DNA from: Thinopyrum elongatum
Taxonomy: Eukaryota > Streptophyta > Magnoliopsida > Poales > Poaceae
DNA: 64,000 nt
Reading direction: 5' to 3'
Assembly: GCA_011799875.1 (NCBI GenBank)
Contig: CM022301.1
Span: forward strand, 210,945,888 to 211,009,887
Shown: piece after piece, positions 1-11,125 of the stretch
How positions within the stretch are numbered: the first letter of the stretch is position 1
Layout: each line of letters starts with the position of its first letter
Translations under genes and position numbers: made by a program
Notes under the pieces: model-generated
What the model was told of the DNA's origin: nothing
The model's input: the letters and a program-made list of their open reading frames with translations, nothing else
Database searches by the model: none

Positions 1-10
1 AGGTCGTTCC

Positions 11-480
11 TCACAAGTCGGCCAGCTCCTGAGTCCCGGGAGGCTCTGGAGGCCCGGGAAGCTCGCGAGGGTCCGGCACCTCCTCTGTTAGGACCGCGTG
101 GCACCGGGCCTCGTGAGCCGCCAGGATGCTCTGCATGTAGCGCTGGTGCGAGGCAGCCATGTTCAGTAGGCTGAACAGCATGTGGACATAGCTGCCGGGG
201 CAGCCCTTACTCCCACCGACGCGGGACGGCCAGAAGAGCTCCTGAGAAGCAACCCTGTTGAGGCCTGGGATGTTGACGCAGACGCGTAGCTCGTCACCCA
301 TGTCGGGGGCGGCAGCTGCGCTGAGTGGTGTGGGCGGCGCTCGCCGCGCATGGCTTGCGCCACCTGAAGCTCTTTGGTTGCCTTGGTGATGAACTCCTGA
401 GCGCTTGGCACCTCGCGCCCCGCGCCCTGCTCATGGAAGCGCGTGTTGAAGCACACCTCCACATGGTGCCCGAACACCTC
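11..480 (-). pseudogene. Gypsy reverse-transcriptase remnant with internal deletion
   Basis: The reading frame F-I-T-K-A-T-K-E-L-Q is followed, in another frame, by L-R-V-C-V-N-I-P-G-L-N-R (counterpart of the L-R-x-C-V-D-Y-R-x-L-N block of Gypsy RT). It then jumps within about 20 residues to a block matching the M-P-F-G-L-x-N-A-x-x-x-Y-Q-R region. The stretch that normally lies between, including the first catalytic aspartate, is missing, and no Y-x-D-D follows. The plus-strand copy at 8530-9009 has the same gap. It cannot encode an active RT. Confidence 0.7.
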
Positions 481-494
481 CCTCGTGACGCTGG

Positions 495-2982
495 TCAGGT
501 CAGAGGCCCTCCAGAGGAGAGCCCCCGAGCCCGTCCTGAGAGGGGCGCCAGGTGTGCCTCCCTATGCGAGAGGGAAGGGCGCCCCAGCAGTGGGCGCGGG
601 GCCTGAGGCACGATCGTCGGGCACGCCATCCTCCTGGCGGCCCTTGGGGAGGAGCTGCTTCTTCTTATTGGGGATGGCCTCAGGAGGGAGAACTGCACCC
701 TCGTCGTCAGAGTTCTCGACCGCCGCAGCCTGTTAGGCGCGCTCGAGGAAGCACACCGTTGCCTTCTCGTCGCAGGTGATCGTGATGATACCGCCGCTCC
801 CTGGCATCTTGAGGACATTGTAGCCGTGGTGCGTCGCCGCCATGAACTTGGCAAGGGCCGGATACCCGAGGATGGCATTGCACGAGAGGCGAATGTGGGC
901 GACATCGAAGTCGATGAGCTCGATGTGGTAGTTGTCTCGCTATCCAAAGGTGACAGGGAGGCGGATCTGCCCTATGGGGATGGTGGAGCTATCGGTCACC
1001 CCTGAGAAAGGCTTGGTGGGGGGGAGCTGGTCGTACGGCACCTGGAGCGTCTCGAACATCTCGACGGAGAGAATGTTGAGCCTCGCGCCGCCATCGATGA
1101 GTATCTTGGTGACGAAGACGTTGCTGATGGTTGGTGAGCAGAGCATCGGGAGCGCGCCAGCGGCAGCTGAGCACTTGAGCTGGTCTGTAGAGTCGAAGGT
1201 GACGACGTACTTGGACCATCTGAGGGGATGTGACGCGTCGAGCTTGAGAAGGGCCGCGTTCACCTCACGAGCGAACTGCTTGAAGATGCGATGAGAAGCG
1301 GGGGCCTGAGCATCACCCAGGATGAAGGCAATGACTCGAGGTTCTTGGAAGCCCCCAGCCCCATCGTCTTGGTGGTGGTCGTCGTTCCTCCTTGGCGGTG
1401 GTGGCAGCGGAGGAAGGCCGGCGTTGCCCTGAGGATGGTCCTCGTGAGGCTGGTCGCGCCAGTCCTGGCGGGGGGAACGGTTGTCCCAGCAGCCACCACC
1501 GCGGCCTCCTCCGCGGTCGTAGCCACAGTCATTGCGCTCGGTACGACGGCCGAAGCGCCCGTCACGGATCGCCTTGAGCTCATGGTAGTCATTGGTGTTG
1601 TGGCTGTGGATGTTATGGAAGATGCAGAATGGGCGGCTGCCCTTGGAGGACTCGGGATGGTCGCAGCCACGCTTCATCTCAGGTTCAGCCGCGAGCACCG
1701 CTGGACACTTGCGCTTCACGTCCTTAGCCTTGGCCTTCTTGTCTTCATGATCGACCTCCGGAAGCTCCAGGAGGGAGAGGCGACCTTCCTCTGCCCTCGC
1801 GCACTTGGTGGCCATGTTAAACATCTCCAGAGCCGAGCACAAATCCTCGTGCATGGCGAGCTCGTCCTTCATCTTAACATCCCGGACGCCCTCAGAGAAT
1901 GCCATAATGATGGCCTCGTCCGACACCTTCGGGATCTTGAGGCGAACATTGGTGAAGCGCTGTATGTACTTGTGCAAGGTTTCGCCTGGCTGCTGCTTGA
2001 TGCGTCGTGGGTCGGCTGCCCCGGGAGCGCGGTCACGAGTGCCCTGGAAGTTGGCGATGAAGCGCTTGCGGAGCTCGTCCCAGGAGGAGATCGACCCCAC
2101 CGGGAGGTTCAGGAGCTAGGAGCGCGTGCCGTCCTTGACGGCCATGGGGAACCAATTTGCCATGATCTTCTCATTGCCGTTCGCCGCCTCGATGCTCAGC
2201 TCATAGAGCTGGAGGAACTCGGCAGTGTCAGGGCTGCCGTCGTAGTGCTGAGGCAGATCCGGCTTGAACTTGCCGGGTCAGACTACGCGGCGCAGCTCCG
2301 GGGTGAAAGCACGGCACCCTGCCGCATTCACAGGTGCCATCCGCGGGGGAGGACCCTGATCTCGATGCCCGCGCGCCACCGCCTCCAGCGGTACGCGGTC
2401 TTGTCGTGGCGGTGCTAGAAGCGCACGCGCTTCTCCTTGGGGCCGCTGCACTACCTGGCAGCTTTCTTCACCGCGCGCCGGCGCCCTGCGTGGCGGGTGG
2501 CGCTGGGGAGCTTCACGCCTCAGCTCCTGGCCCAAGCCGTGCATAGGAGGTGGAGGAGGCGCACCGTGAGCCACGTCGCGCGCCAGGGACAGCGGAGGGT
2601 GAAGCAAACGAGACGGTGCAGGCGCCTCGCCAGCGGCGTTGACGAGTTCAGCGATCCGGGCGAGCCAGTCATTGTAGAGGTCGTTGGCCGGACGATAGCG
2701 CAGAAGCTTGCGCGCCATGAGCAGCGCAGACTACGCGTTCGCCGGCCCACGATGGCCATGAGAAGACGACGCCGTGGCTAGAGTGGGTGATGGAGTCGCG
2801 GTGCGGCCGTCGCGCTGCACGGATGGTGGCAGCGACGAGTCCTGCTGCTCGCGGGCAGCAGTGTCGGTGGCGGTGTTAGCCAACGGGGAGGCAGAGCGGT
2901 GATGGACGTCGTTGCCCGCGGGTGCCGTCTGGGCGACACGATTGGCCCGGCGCTCGGCATGAACACGATGAGCGTCGGCCAT
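495..2982 (-). pseudogene. Gypsy gag and aspartic protease, frameshifted
   Basis: Gag forms the particle that packages element RNA, and the protease cuts the polyprotein. The likely start is the ATG at 2980-2982. Open pieces follow in different frames: about 2731-2982, 2278-2718 and 940-2100. The last piece holds the retrotransposon gag core (W-D-E-L-R-x-R-F-I-A-N-F, then P-G-E-T-L), a histidine-rich F-C-I-F-H motif, and a protease active site I-D-G-G at 1087-1098 (DGG where the usual site is DTG or DSG). Coding similarity continues in another frame to about 495. At least three frame changes make it non-functional. The 6128-8455 copy is its closest relative in the window. Confidence 0.8.
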
Positions 2983-3034
2983 AAGGACAGCGGAACAGCG
3001 GCGGAGCGAACGGTGGGAGAGAAGCTTCGACACG

Positions 3035-3052
3035 CCCCTACCTGGCACGCCA
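3035..3052 (-). other. Primer-binding site of the minus-strand Gypsy
   Basis: Two bases inside the LTR end, the minus strand reads TGGCGTGCCAGGTAGGGG. This is the usual start (TGG) and position of a tRNA primer-binding site in plant Gypsy elements. The tRNA species was not determined. Confidence 0.6.
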
Positions 3053-3054
3053 AA

Positions 3055-3935
3055 TGTTAGATTCAGGGCTCCGCGGACCCAAGGAAGGTTCGAACTCTGG
3101 GGCGTGTACGAAGAACTCAACCTATTAATCCAACCAAACGCGTTGCCGTACAGCCTAGCTCGATGAACAAGGAAGAAGAACGACACGGTAGTTTACCCAG
3201 GTTTGGGCCACCTTGCGGTGGAATACCCTACTCCTGCTCTGTGGTGGATTTGCCTCGTGAGGGGCTGAGGATGAACTAGTACAAGGGAAGAACAACCTCA
3301 CGAGGTCTGCTTGGGTGTGGTGTGCTGGTGAGGTATCTCTCGATCGGATCGCTGCCTACGGTGGTGGCTAGCTTATATTTATAGTGGCCTCGGTCCTCTT
3401 CCCCCAAAACGAAGGCGGGAAGGGATCCCACAATGGCCGATTTGAAGGGGGACAGGTAGTACATCTTATCCTGACGAAAGGTGGTCTTCGCCTGCAAAGC
3501 CTCTGGTCGTGACGCTGTGGTGGGCTCGGCGATGACATCCGTCCTGCTATCCTGGCGGTCTTGGTCTCATTGCACAGGAATGGAAACCTTTGGTTGATTC
3601 CTCGGGACCCCGTGCCTGCACTTGCCTCCTTAGCACCAAAGAGGAAACCCGCTCCTCTGAGCCCGCTGGCGCCTGCCTGGCCTTGGTCGTCATGGCTTGC
3701 GTCACCTCCACCTCATGAGGTGGGTACCTGCATAGAAATATCCGCTCCTCAGGAGCCAGCCTAGGGAGGCTGCTCCCTCCGGAGGTCTTGACGTCGCCCG
3801 CCTCGCGAGGCTTGGCCCCTTGTGAGGGTCTTGTCTTGAAGGTGCTGTAGATGGGCCATACCAGGCCGTCGATGGAGCCGCGCCATGGGCCGCAGGCAGG
3901 CAAGTCTAGGTACCCTAGTTCCTAGAATGCCGACA
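3055..3935 (-). repeat. Gypsy 5' LTR (881 bp)
   Basis: On the minus strand the LTR starts TGTCGGCATTC at 3935 and ends CCTGAATCTAACA at 3055. A TATA-like stretch (TATAAATA) lies at 3374-3383 on the minus strand, which fits a promoter reading into the element. The outer boundary abuts CACTA sequence, so the element probably inserted into that CACTA. The 5 bp just outside (3936-3940, ctccc) is the expected TSD, whose partner is off the window. Confidence 0.75.
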
Positions 3936-5050
3936 CTCCCCATGACAGCTGGGACCCACCAGCTATATCTTGGCACGGAAGGAAGTGCCTCCTTTAAGCC
4001 AAAAATAACGATTGCTCCCCATGATAGCTGGGGCCCACCAGATTTGGAGGCTGACTTGTGGCCCTAATATGTTGACGCACAGGGCTTTGTCAACTTAGTC
4101 AACAAACGATTATATCACCAGTGACCGTTGGATTGTTAACATCCAACGTTCATTCTGCTTCTTCAACCTCTGATTTTCTTGCTCCAGCCGTCCATACCAT
4201 CGTGTGCTCCTGCCTCCCGTGGCCGGTTGTGCTGCCGCGCAGGCCTCACCGCCCCCTACAACTCCCACCGCTGGCCAGGCCATCCCTCTACTCACCCACA
4301 CCCCTTGTTATTCTGCGGCGAGGGCAACCTCACACCGCAGCCGAACTAGTCAACCCTCGTACTACCCTTCACGTGTTCCCAGGCTCCGTGTCGTTCCCTG
4401 CCTCACCGTCGTCCACTGCCTGGGTGCTGTCCGCGTGGCATGGTCAACGTGGTCAATGAACGACAGCCATCGGAAGAGGACTATACGCGGTGAAGCTGAC
4501 AAATGGACCCACCAGCTACATCTTCGCACGCAAGGAAGTGCCTCCTTATTACGCGCAAAAAAAAAAGAATCCTTCCCCTGTCAGCTCGGACCTACCATCA
4601 ATATCTTCGCACACAAGGAAGTGCCTCCTTATCCTCCCTGACAGCCGGAACCCACCCCGTTGAAGCATACATAGCGTTGTCATTCTGGTTGCAAACATGT
4701 ATGTACATACTGGTCCATCGGTCTTTCTGCCACGATGAACCGTGGCCCAGTAAGGAGCGGTAGCTGTTCAGGTAGTCCCATCTATATCGTGTACACGTAC
4801 CTACAGCCACGCTGCAAGAAAGTAAATACAGCTATGTACATACATACGGGTGGGATCTCGAACGCGTACAGCGACGGTGTCCTGTACATTGGTAGCCGAC
4901 CGGCTGGGTCGGAACGGAGAAACTGCATCGTGTTCATCGGGAGGCAACGGAATGCGTCGTGTTCATCGGGATCCAACCGACTTGGATGGAACAGCCAAAA
5001 CGAGGTCTGGCATACCACAGAACGGAGGAAACAAACTTCTGTTCGAGCTC

Positions 5051-5265
5051 CTACGGTCGAAACGGGGTCCTGTTGATGGGGAGGGGTGTGGCGTACCGCT
5101 GAACGAAGGAAACGGACTTGTGTTCGAGCACCTACGGTCGAAACGGGTGCTGTTGATAGGGAGGGGTGTGGTGTACCGCAAAACAGAGGAAACAGACTTG
5201 TGTTGGAGCGCCTACGGTCGAAACGGGGTCCTGTTCATCGGGAGGGGTGTGGCGTACCGAAAAAC
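5051..5265. repeat. Subterminal tandem repeat, ~80 bp unit
   Basis: The marker ctacggtcgaaacggg recurs at 5051, 5132 and 5212, a period of 80-81 bp. The spacers (ctgttgatagggaggggtgtgg type) are conserved. Arrays of this kind near CACTA ends are thought to be transposase-binding regions. Confidence 0.7.
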
Positions 5266-5274
5266 GGGACTCCA

Positions 5275-5615
5275 CGGGCTACTGTTCATCCACCGTCTAC
5301 TGCTTCGCTCCAGCCTCCACGGGCTACTATTCATCCACCATTGACTTTCCTCTAGCCTCCACCTGCTACTATTCATCCACCATCGACTTCCTCCTACCCC
5401 CACCTGCTACTGTTCATCCACGGGCTACTGTTGATCCAGCCTCCACCGGCTACTGTTCAACCAGCCCTCCACAGGGTCCTTTTCATCCACCCCCACATCC
5501 TCGATCGGGGTCCTGTTCATCGAGTGGCAACGGCCTCTACTACCACGGGGTCCTGTTCATCCAACCCCCATCGGGAACTGTTCATCCAACCCCCAACAAT
5601 GGTCACTATTCATCA
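5275..5615. repeat. Degenerate short tandem repeats (ctactgttcatccac)
   Basis: About a dozen irregularly spaced copies of a 15-30 bp motif containing ctactgttcatcc or tcctgttcatcc occur here. Just downstream (5655-5770) a different motif, atcactcgggttcagtaa, repeats four times. Both belong to the subterminal zone of the surrounding CACTA. Confidence 0.65.
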
Positions 5616-6095
5616 AGAGGCAGCTGGTTTGATCGGCTTCAGTTAGCAGCAGTAGCGAAGGAATCACTCGGGTTCATTTAACATCCAAAGGGATCGATCG
5701 CTCGGGTTCAGTAACGTAGCTAGTGCAATCACTCGGGTTCAGTAAGCGAATGCCTCGCTCAGGTTCAGTTAGAGCCCAACGCCTTGCACACGCGCGCGTA
5801 CGTGTACGAGAGAAATGCGCAATCCTCCGTGCATCGCTCGGCCCCGACCACCCAACATAACCGCGAACTCCCCGAAATTTTCCTCGCCCTCGCTTCTACC
5901 ATGATTTTTTCTGTCATGGACGGCCCAAAGAATGTCATGAAGGTGCGTCCCCGGCCCCCCAGGACTAAAAGCCCATTTTCTGTCATGATTTTTGGTCATA
6001 GAAGTAGGAGCCCACCACATCTATGATGATACATGGTTTTGTCATAGAAGTGTCATAAGAATGACAGAAAAAAATTTCGTTCGGGCCAAAATGTC

Positions 6096-6119
6096 ACGGA
6101 TGTGTCTTTTTTTGTAGTG
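6096..6119. repeat. CACTA terminal inverted repeat
   Basis: The terminal sequence ends tgtctttttttgtagtg at 6119, immediately followed by Gypsy gag-type sequence (actcttcg...). The following three bases (act) would be the TSD, but the matching left end is not present. Confidence 0.7.
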
Positions 6120-6127
6120 ACTCTTCG

Positions 6128-8455
6128 TTGCCGCCCTCCATGCAGCATGATGGCCGCACCACCACGCCTTCCCTCACTCCTACCACGGGCTCGTCCTCCC
6201 ACACTCGTCGTGGGCCGGCGAACATGCAGGCTGCGCTGCTCATGGCACGCGAGCTGCTGCGCTACCGCCCCGCCAACGAAGGCTACGACGCCTGCCTGGG
6301 CTGCATCACCGAGCTCGTCAATGCCGCCGGTGAGGCCCCGACGCCTTCCCACTTGCTCCATCCCCCGCCATCTCGTGCGGGCCATGTGGCTCATGGTGCA
6401 CCTCCGCCTCCTCTGCGCAGCGCTAATGTTGAGCCAAGGTGCAACGCGTGTCCGCGCGACCCACCGCGTGGTGCACCGGCGCCGGCCCGGGATGAGGCCA
6501 GCTGCTAGTTCGTGCAGAAGCCGTAGTACGACGCATGTGCGCTCCCGGCACCGCCGCGCCAACACCAAGACCGGGCCGCTCTGGAGGCCGCCGCGCATGG
6601 GCGTCAAGACCGTGACTCCCTCACGTGGGCCGCGCCCATGAGCGCGGCGGGCTACCGCGCCTTCACTCGTGAGCTGCGCCGCGTTGTCTGGATGGTCAAG
6701 TTCAAGCCAGATCTGCCCCCACACTACAATGGCATCCCCGATCCTGCGAAGTTCGTCCATCTCTACTCATTGAGCATCGAGGCAGCAAATGGCGACGACA
6801 AGGTCATGGCAAACTGGCTCCTCATGGCCCTCAAGGACGGCGCGCGCTCCTGGCTCATGCATCTCCCGGAGGGGTCGATCTCCTAGTGGGATGAGCTCCG
6901 TGAGTGGTTCATCGCCAACTTTCAAGGGACCCGTGACCGCGCCCTCACCGTCAATGACCTGCGATGTGTGAAGCTGCAACCGGGAGAGACCCTCCGCAAG
7001 TACATGCAGTGCTTCACCCAAGTTCGCCTCAAGATCCCGAAGGCTTTGGACGAGGCCATCATCTCCGCATTGACAGAAGGCGTCACAGACATCAAGATGA
7101 GCGAGGAGCTCGCCATCAACAATGACATGTGTTCAGCATTGGAGCTATTCAATCTGGCCAACAAGTGCGCCAAGGCAGAAGAAGGCCGCCTCTCCCTCCT
7201 CAAGCACCCAGACGTCGATCCTGAAGACAAGAAGGCCAAGGCCAAGGAAGCAAAGCGCAAGGGCCCCACCATGCTAGCAGCAGAGCCTGAGATGAAGCGC
7301 GGTCGTGATCGCGATGAGCCCCCCAAGGACGCTCGCCCGTTCTGCGTCTTCCACAATGTGCACACCCACAACACCGATGACTGTCAGGACCTCAGGGTGA
7401 GCCGGGACGAGCGCCTGGGTCGCCGCCCCGACCGCAACGACCGTGGCTTCGACTGTGGAGGGGGTCGCGACGGAGGCCGCTGCGACAACCGCAACCCTCG
7501 TCAGGGCTGGCGTCATCAGCCTCGCGAGGGTGACTGGCGTGACCAGCCTCGCGACGGCACCTGGTGCAACCATCCTCGTGAGGCCCGTCCTCAGGGCAAC
7601 GCTGGCCTTCCGCCTCTGCTGCCCATGAGAAATGATGACAACTAGCAAGATGAAGGGGCCGGGGGCTACCAGGAGCCTCGCGTGATTGCATGCATCCTTG
7701 GCAGAGCTCAGGCACCCACCTCGAACCGCATATTCAAGCAGTTCTCTCGCGAGGTGAATGCAACCCTCCCGAGGATTGAAGCTGCGCGTCCCCTCAAGTA
7801 GTCTCAGTATGCCATCACCTTCGACTCCAAGGACCACCTCAGGTGTTTGGCTACTGCTGGCACGCTCCGCATGTTGTGCACGCCCACCATCAGCAATGTC
7901 TCAGTCACCAAGACGCTCATCGATGGCGGCGCCGGCCTCAACATCCTTTCCATGGAGACCTTCGAGACGCTTGAAGTGCCTTACGACCAACTCATGCCCA
8001 CCAAGCCATTCTCTGGAGTGACCGATGGCTCCACCACTCCCCTGGGGCAGGTGCGCCTTCCCGTCACCTTCGGCAAGTGCGACAACTACCACACTGAGCT
8101 CATCGACTTTGACATGGCTCACATCGGCCTCCTATACATCGCCATCTTGGGATACCCAACGCTCGCCAAGTTCATGGTGGCTACTCATCATGGCAACAAT
8201 GTCCTCAAGATGCCGGGGTGCAGCGGTGTCATCACCGTCGCCTGTGATGAGAAGGATGCGGTCTGCTCCCTCGAGCATGCCTACCGGGTTGCGGCGGCTG
8301 AGAACTCAGATGGCAAAGGTGACGCCACACCCCCTGAGGCTGCCCCTACGAAGAAGAAGCAACTCCTCCCCAAGAGCCATCCGGAGGCCAAGAAACCCGC
8401 TGGCGATGCCTCAGGCTCCGCACCTGCTGCCGGGGTGCCTCTTCCTCCCTCATAG
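6128..8455 (+). pseudogene. Gypsy gag and aspartic protease, plus-strand copy
   Basis: Open pieces in changing frames (6128-6508, 6638-6886, 6968-7645, 7847-8455) together match the gag-protease of the minus-strand copy. A TAG at 6884-6886 interrupts gag just before W-D-E-L-R. The 6968-7645 piece has P-G-E-T-L and a cysteine/histidine motif F-C-V-F-H-x-x-H-x-H-x-x-x-D-C that keeps its last cysteine. The minus copy has tyrosine there. The 7847-8455 piece contains the protease site I-D-G-G-A-G-L-N-I-L near 7919-7950. Stops and frameshifts make it non-functional. Confidence 0.8.
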
Positions 8456-8529
8456 GAAGGCGCGCCAGGTGCCTCCCTTAGGACGGGCTCGGGGGCTACC
8501 ATCTGGAGAGTGTCTGAACTGACTAGTGC

Positions 8530-9009
8530 GTCGAGGGAGGTGTTGGGGCACCACTTGGAGGCATGCCTCGACGCGCGCCCCCACAAGCAAGGAACGAGGC
8601 GCGAGGCGCCAGGAGCGTGAGAGTTCATCACCAAGGCGATCGAGGAACTTCAGGAAGCGCAAGCCATGCGCGGCGAGCACCGCCGCACGCGCCCCACCAG
8701 TGCAGCAGCTGCCCTGACGCGGGCGACGGGCTGCGCGTCTGCGTCAACATCCCGGGCCTCAACCGGGCCGCCTCTCAGGACCTCTTTTGGCCGTCTCGCA
8801 TCGGTCGGAGCGGGTGCTTCCCCTGCAACTAGGTCCGCATGCCATTCGGCCTGCTGAACATTGGCACCTCGTACCAGAGCCTGGCGCAGCGCACAATGGC
8901 GTCTCACGAGGCCCGATGCTCGGCGGTGGCGTCTCAGGAGGCCCCGGACCCTCGCGATCCCCCTATGCCTCGCGAGCCCCTCAAGCCTCCGGAGCCACCC
9001 AGCTCGTGA
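8530..9009 (+). pseudogene. RT remnant, plus-strand copy
   Basis: F-I-T-K-A-I-E-E-L-Q at about 8620-8650, then L-R-V-C-V-N-I-P-G-L-N-R near 8730-8770, then a jump to V-R-M-P-F-G-L-L-N at 8832-8860, ending at TGA 9007-9009. The catalytic palm between these blocks is deleted exactly as in the inverted copy. An in-frame TAG at 8830-8832 also interrupts it. Confidence 0.7.
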
Positions 9010-9103
9010 GGAGCGAACCTCCATGACGCACTTCATCGACGCCTCTGCAGCATCATTGCCAGGTGAATTTTTGGTTTGTTCAATTGAGGGCGCCCCACCG
9101 GCA

Positions 9104-10829
9104 TGTTAGGGAATGTAGTAATTTCAAAAATTTCCTACGCACACAAAGGATCATGGTGATGCATAGCAACGAGAAGGGAGAGTGTGTCCACGTACCCTCG
9201 TAGACTGAAAGCGGAAGCGTTAGCACAACGCGGTTGATGTAGTCGTACGTCTTCACGATCCGACCAATCCAAGTACCGAACGCACGGCACCTCCGAGTTC
9301 AGCACACGTTCAACTCGATGACGTCCCGTGAGCTCCGATCCAGCAAAGCTTCACAGGAGAGTTTCGTCAGCACGACGGCGTGGTGACGGTGATGATGATG
9401 CTACCGACGCAGGGCTTCGCCTAAGCACCGCTAAGATATGATCGAGGTGGATTATGGTGGAGGGGGGCACCGCACACGGCTAAGAGATCAATGATCAATT
9501 GTTGTGTCTCTATGGGGTGCCCCCTAGCCACGTATATAAAGGATGGAGGGAGGAGGAGGCCGGCCCTCATAGGGTACGCTCAAAGTGTGGAGTCCTACTA
9601 GGACTCCCTAGTCCTAGTAGGATTCCACCTCCCACATGGAATAGGAAAAGGGGAAGGGAGAAGGAGAAGGAAGGAAGGGGGCGCCCCCTTTCCCTAGTCC
9701 AATTCGGACCAGTCCATGGGGAAAGGGCGCAGCCACCCTTGAGGCCTTTCTCTCCTTTCCCGTATGGCCCATTAAGGCCCAATACGAATTCCCGTAACTC
9801 TCCGGTACTCCGAAAAATACCCGAATCACTCAGAACCTTACCGATGTCCGAATATAGCCTTCCAATATATCGATCTTTACCTCTCGACCATTTTGAGACT
9901 CCTCGTCATGTCTCCGATCTCATCCGGGACACCGAACAAACTTTGGTCATCAAATCACATAAACTCATAATACCGATCGTCACCGAACTTTAAGCGTGCG
10001 GACCCTACGGGTTCGAGAACTATGTAGACATGACCGAGACACGTCTCCGGTCAATAACCAATAGCGGAACCGGGATGCTTATATTGGCTCCCACATATTC
10101 TACGAAGATCTTTATCGGTCAAACTGCATAACAACATACGTTGTTCCCTTTGTCATCGGTATGTTACTTGCCCGAGATTCGATCGTCGGTATCTCAATAC
10201 CTAGTTCAATCTCGTTACCGGCAAGTCTCTTTACTCGTTCCGTAATACATCATCCCGTAACTAACTCATTAGTTACAATGCTTGCAAGGCTTATAGTGAT
10301 GTGCATTACCGAGTGGGCCCAGAGATACCTCTCCGACAATCGGAGTGACAAATCCTAATCTCGAAATACGCCAACTCAACAAGTACCTTCGGAGACACCT
10401 GTAGAGCACCTTTATAATGACCCAGTTACGTTGTGACGTTTGGTAGCACACAAAGTGTTCCTCCGGTAAACGGGAGTTGCATAATCTCATAGTCATAGGA
10501 ACATGTATAAGTCATGAAGAAAGCAATAGCAACATACTAAACGATCAAGTGCTAAGCTAACGGAATGGGTCAAGTCAATCACATCATTATCCTAATGATG
10601 TGATCCCGTTAATCAAATGACAACTCATGTATATGGTTAGGAAACATAACCATCTTTGATTAACGAGCTAGTCTAGTAGAGGCTTACTAGTGACACTCTG
10701 TTTGTCTATGTATTCACACATGTATCATGTTTCCGGTTAATACAATTCTAGCATGAATAATAAACATTTATCATGATATAAGGAAATAAACAATAACTTT
10801 ATTATTGCCTCTAGGGCATATTTCCTTCA
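9104..10829 (-). repeat. Copia LTR 1 (3' LTR, 1726 bp)
   Basis: On the minus strand it begins TGAAGGAAATATGCCC at 10829 and ends TTCCCTAACA at 9104. It is followed on the internal side by a polypurine tract, so it is the 3' LTR of the left unit. Confidence 0.9.
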
Positions 10830-10842
10830 GTCTCCCACTTGC
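10830..10842 (-). other. Polypurine tract, left Copia unit
   Basis: The minus strand reads CAAGTGGGAGAC immediately before the LTR start, the expected plus-strand DNA priming site. The identical tract occurs at 17775-17787 beside the middle LTR. Confidence 0.75.
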
Positions 10843-11125
10843 ACTAGAGTCAATAATCTAGTTCACATCGCCATGTGATTTAACACCAATAGTTCACATC
10901 TTTATGTGATTAACACTCATAGTTCACATCGCTATGTGACCAATACTCAAAGGGTTTACTTGAGTCAATAATCTAGTTCACATCGCCATGTGATTAACAC
11001 CCAAAGAGTACTAAGGTGTGATCAAGTTTTGCTTGTGAGAGAAGTTTAGTCAACGGGTCTGCCACATTCAGATCCGTATGTATTTTGCAAATTTCTATGT
11101 CTACAATGCTCTGCATGGAGCTACT
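10843..11125 (-). other. Copia 3' untranslated region with short repeats
   Basis: Between RNase H and the polypurine tract, the motif agttcacatcgccatgtgatt recurs about four times in 10858-11000. No gene is visible. The right unit repeats the pattern at 17800-17945. Confidence 0.6.

Larger units (their letters stand above)
1..3935 (-). mobile_element. Non-autonomous Ty3/Gypsy LTR retrotransposon, one LTR in window
   Basis: Read on the minus strand, the order is LTR (3055-3935), primer-binding site, gag, aspartic protease and a shortened reverse-transcriptase remnant that runs to the window edge. The LTR has TG...CA ends on both strands. The second LTR would lie left of base 1. All coding parts are broken by frameshifts, and no integrase or RNase H is seen. 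The same family occurs in the opposite orientation at 6120-9103 with the same RT deletion. This points to a defective, non-autonomous subfamily that was mobilised in trans rather than to chance decay of one copy. The Gypsy call rests on the gag and protease character. The family name is unknown to me. Confidence 0.85.
3936..6119. mobile_element. CACTA transposon fragment, right terminus preserved
   Basis: The right end reads ...TTTTTTTGTAGTG at 6119. Its reverse complement, CACTACAAAAAAAGAC, is a typical CACTA terminal inverted repeat. The segment is full of CACTA-style subterminal repeats. A motif around gacagctgggacccaccagct...gcaaggaagtgcctcctt recurs near 3940, 4020, 4505 and 4580. An ~80 bp unit occurs at 5050-5260, and actgttcatcc repeats fill 5280-5610. 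No transposase or other convincing coding region is seen. The left terminus is missing because the Gypsy LTR sits at 3935. Confidence 0.75.
6120..9103 (+). mobile_element. Plus-strand copy of the same defective Gypsy, LTRs missing
   Basis: Starting at ctcttcgttgccgcc, this segment is homologous to the reverse complement of about 2840-10 of the minus-strand element. The order is the same (gag, protease, RT remnant) and so is the RT deletion. Its 5' LTR and leader are absent because the CACTA terminus ends at 6119. Its 3' side is cut by the Copia insertion at 9104. No LTR of its own is visible. Confidence 0.8.

Noticed and set aside
1291..2418. 375-codon open frame on the plus strand
   Set aside because: It is the GC-rich shadow of the minus-strand gag-protease. 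Motifs and homology to the plus copy at 6128-8455 are all on the minus strand.
3934..3950. CACTCCCC as the left CACTA terminus
   Set aside because: The phrase is part of a subterminal repeat (gacagctgggaccc) and does not match the right end CACTACAAAAA. The LTR boundary at 3935 explains it.
4850..5681. Plus-strand frames of 164 and 171 codons over the CACTA repeats
   Set aside because: They arise from the ~80 bp and gttcatcc tandem repeats, and the translations are themselves repetitive. No domain.
9499..9993. 164-codon plus-strand frame in LTR 1 (with a partner at 16444-16758)
   Set aside because: It lies inside the Copia LTR, is repeated in LTR 2 in shorter form, and has low-complexity composition (R-E-K-E-K-E-G-R). 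Not a gene.
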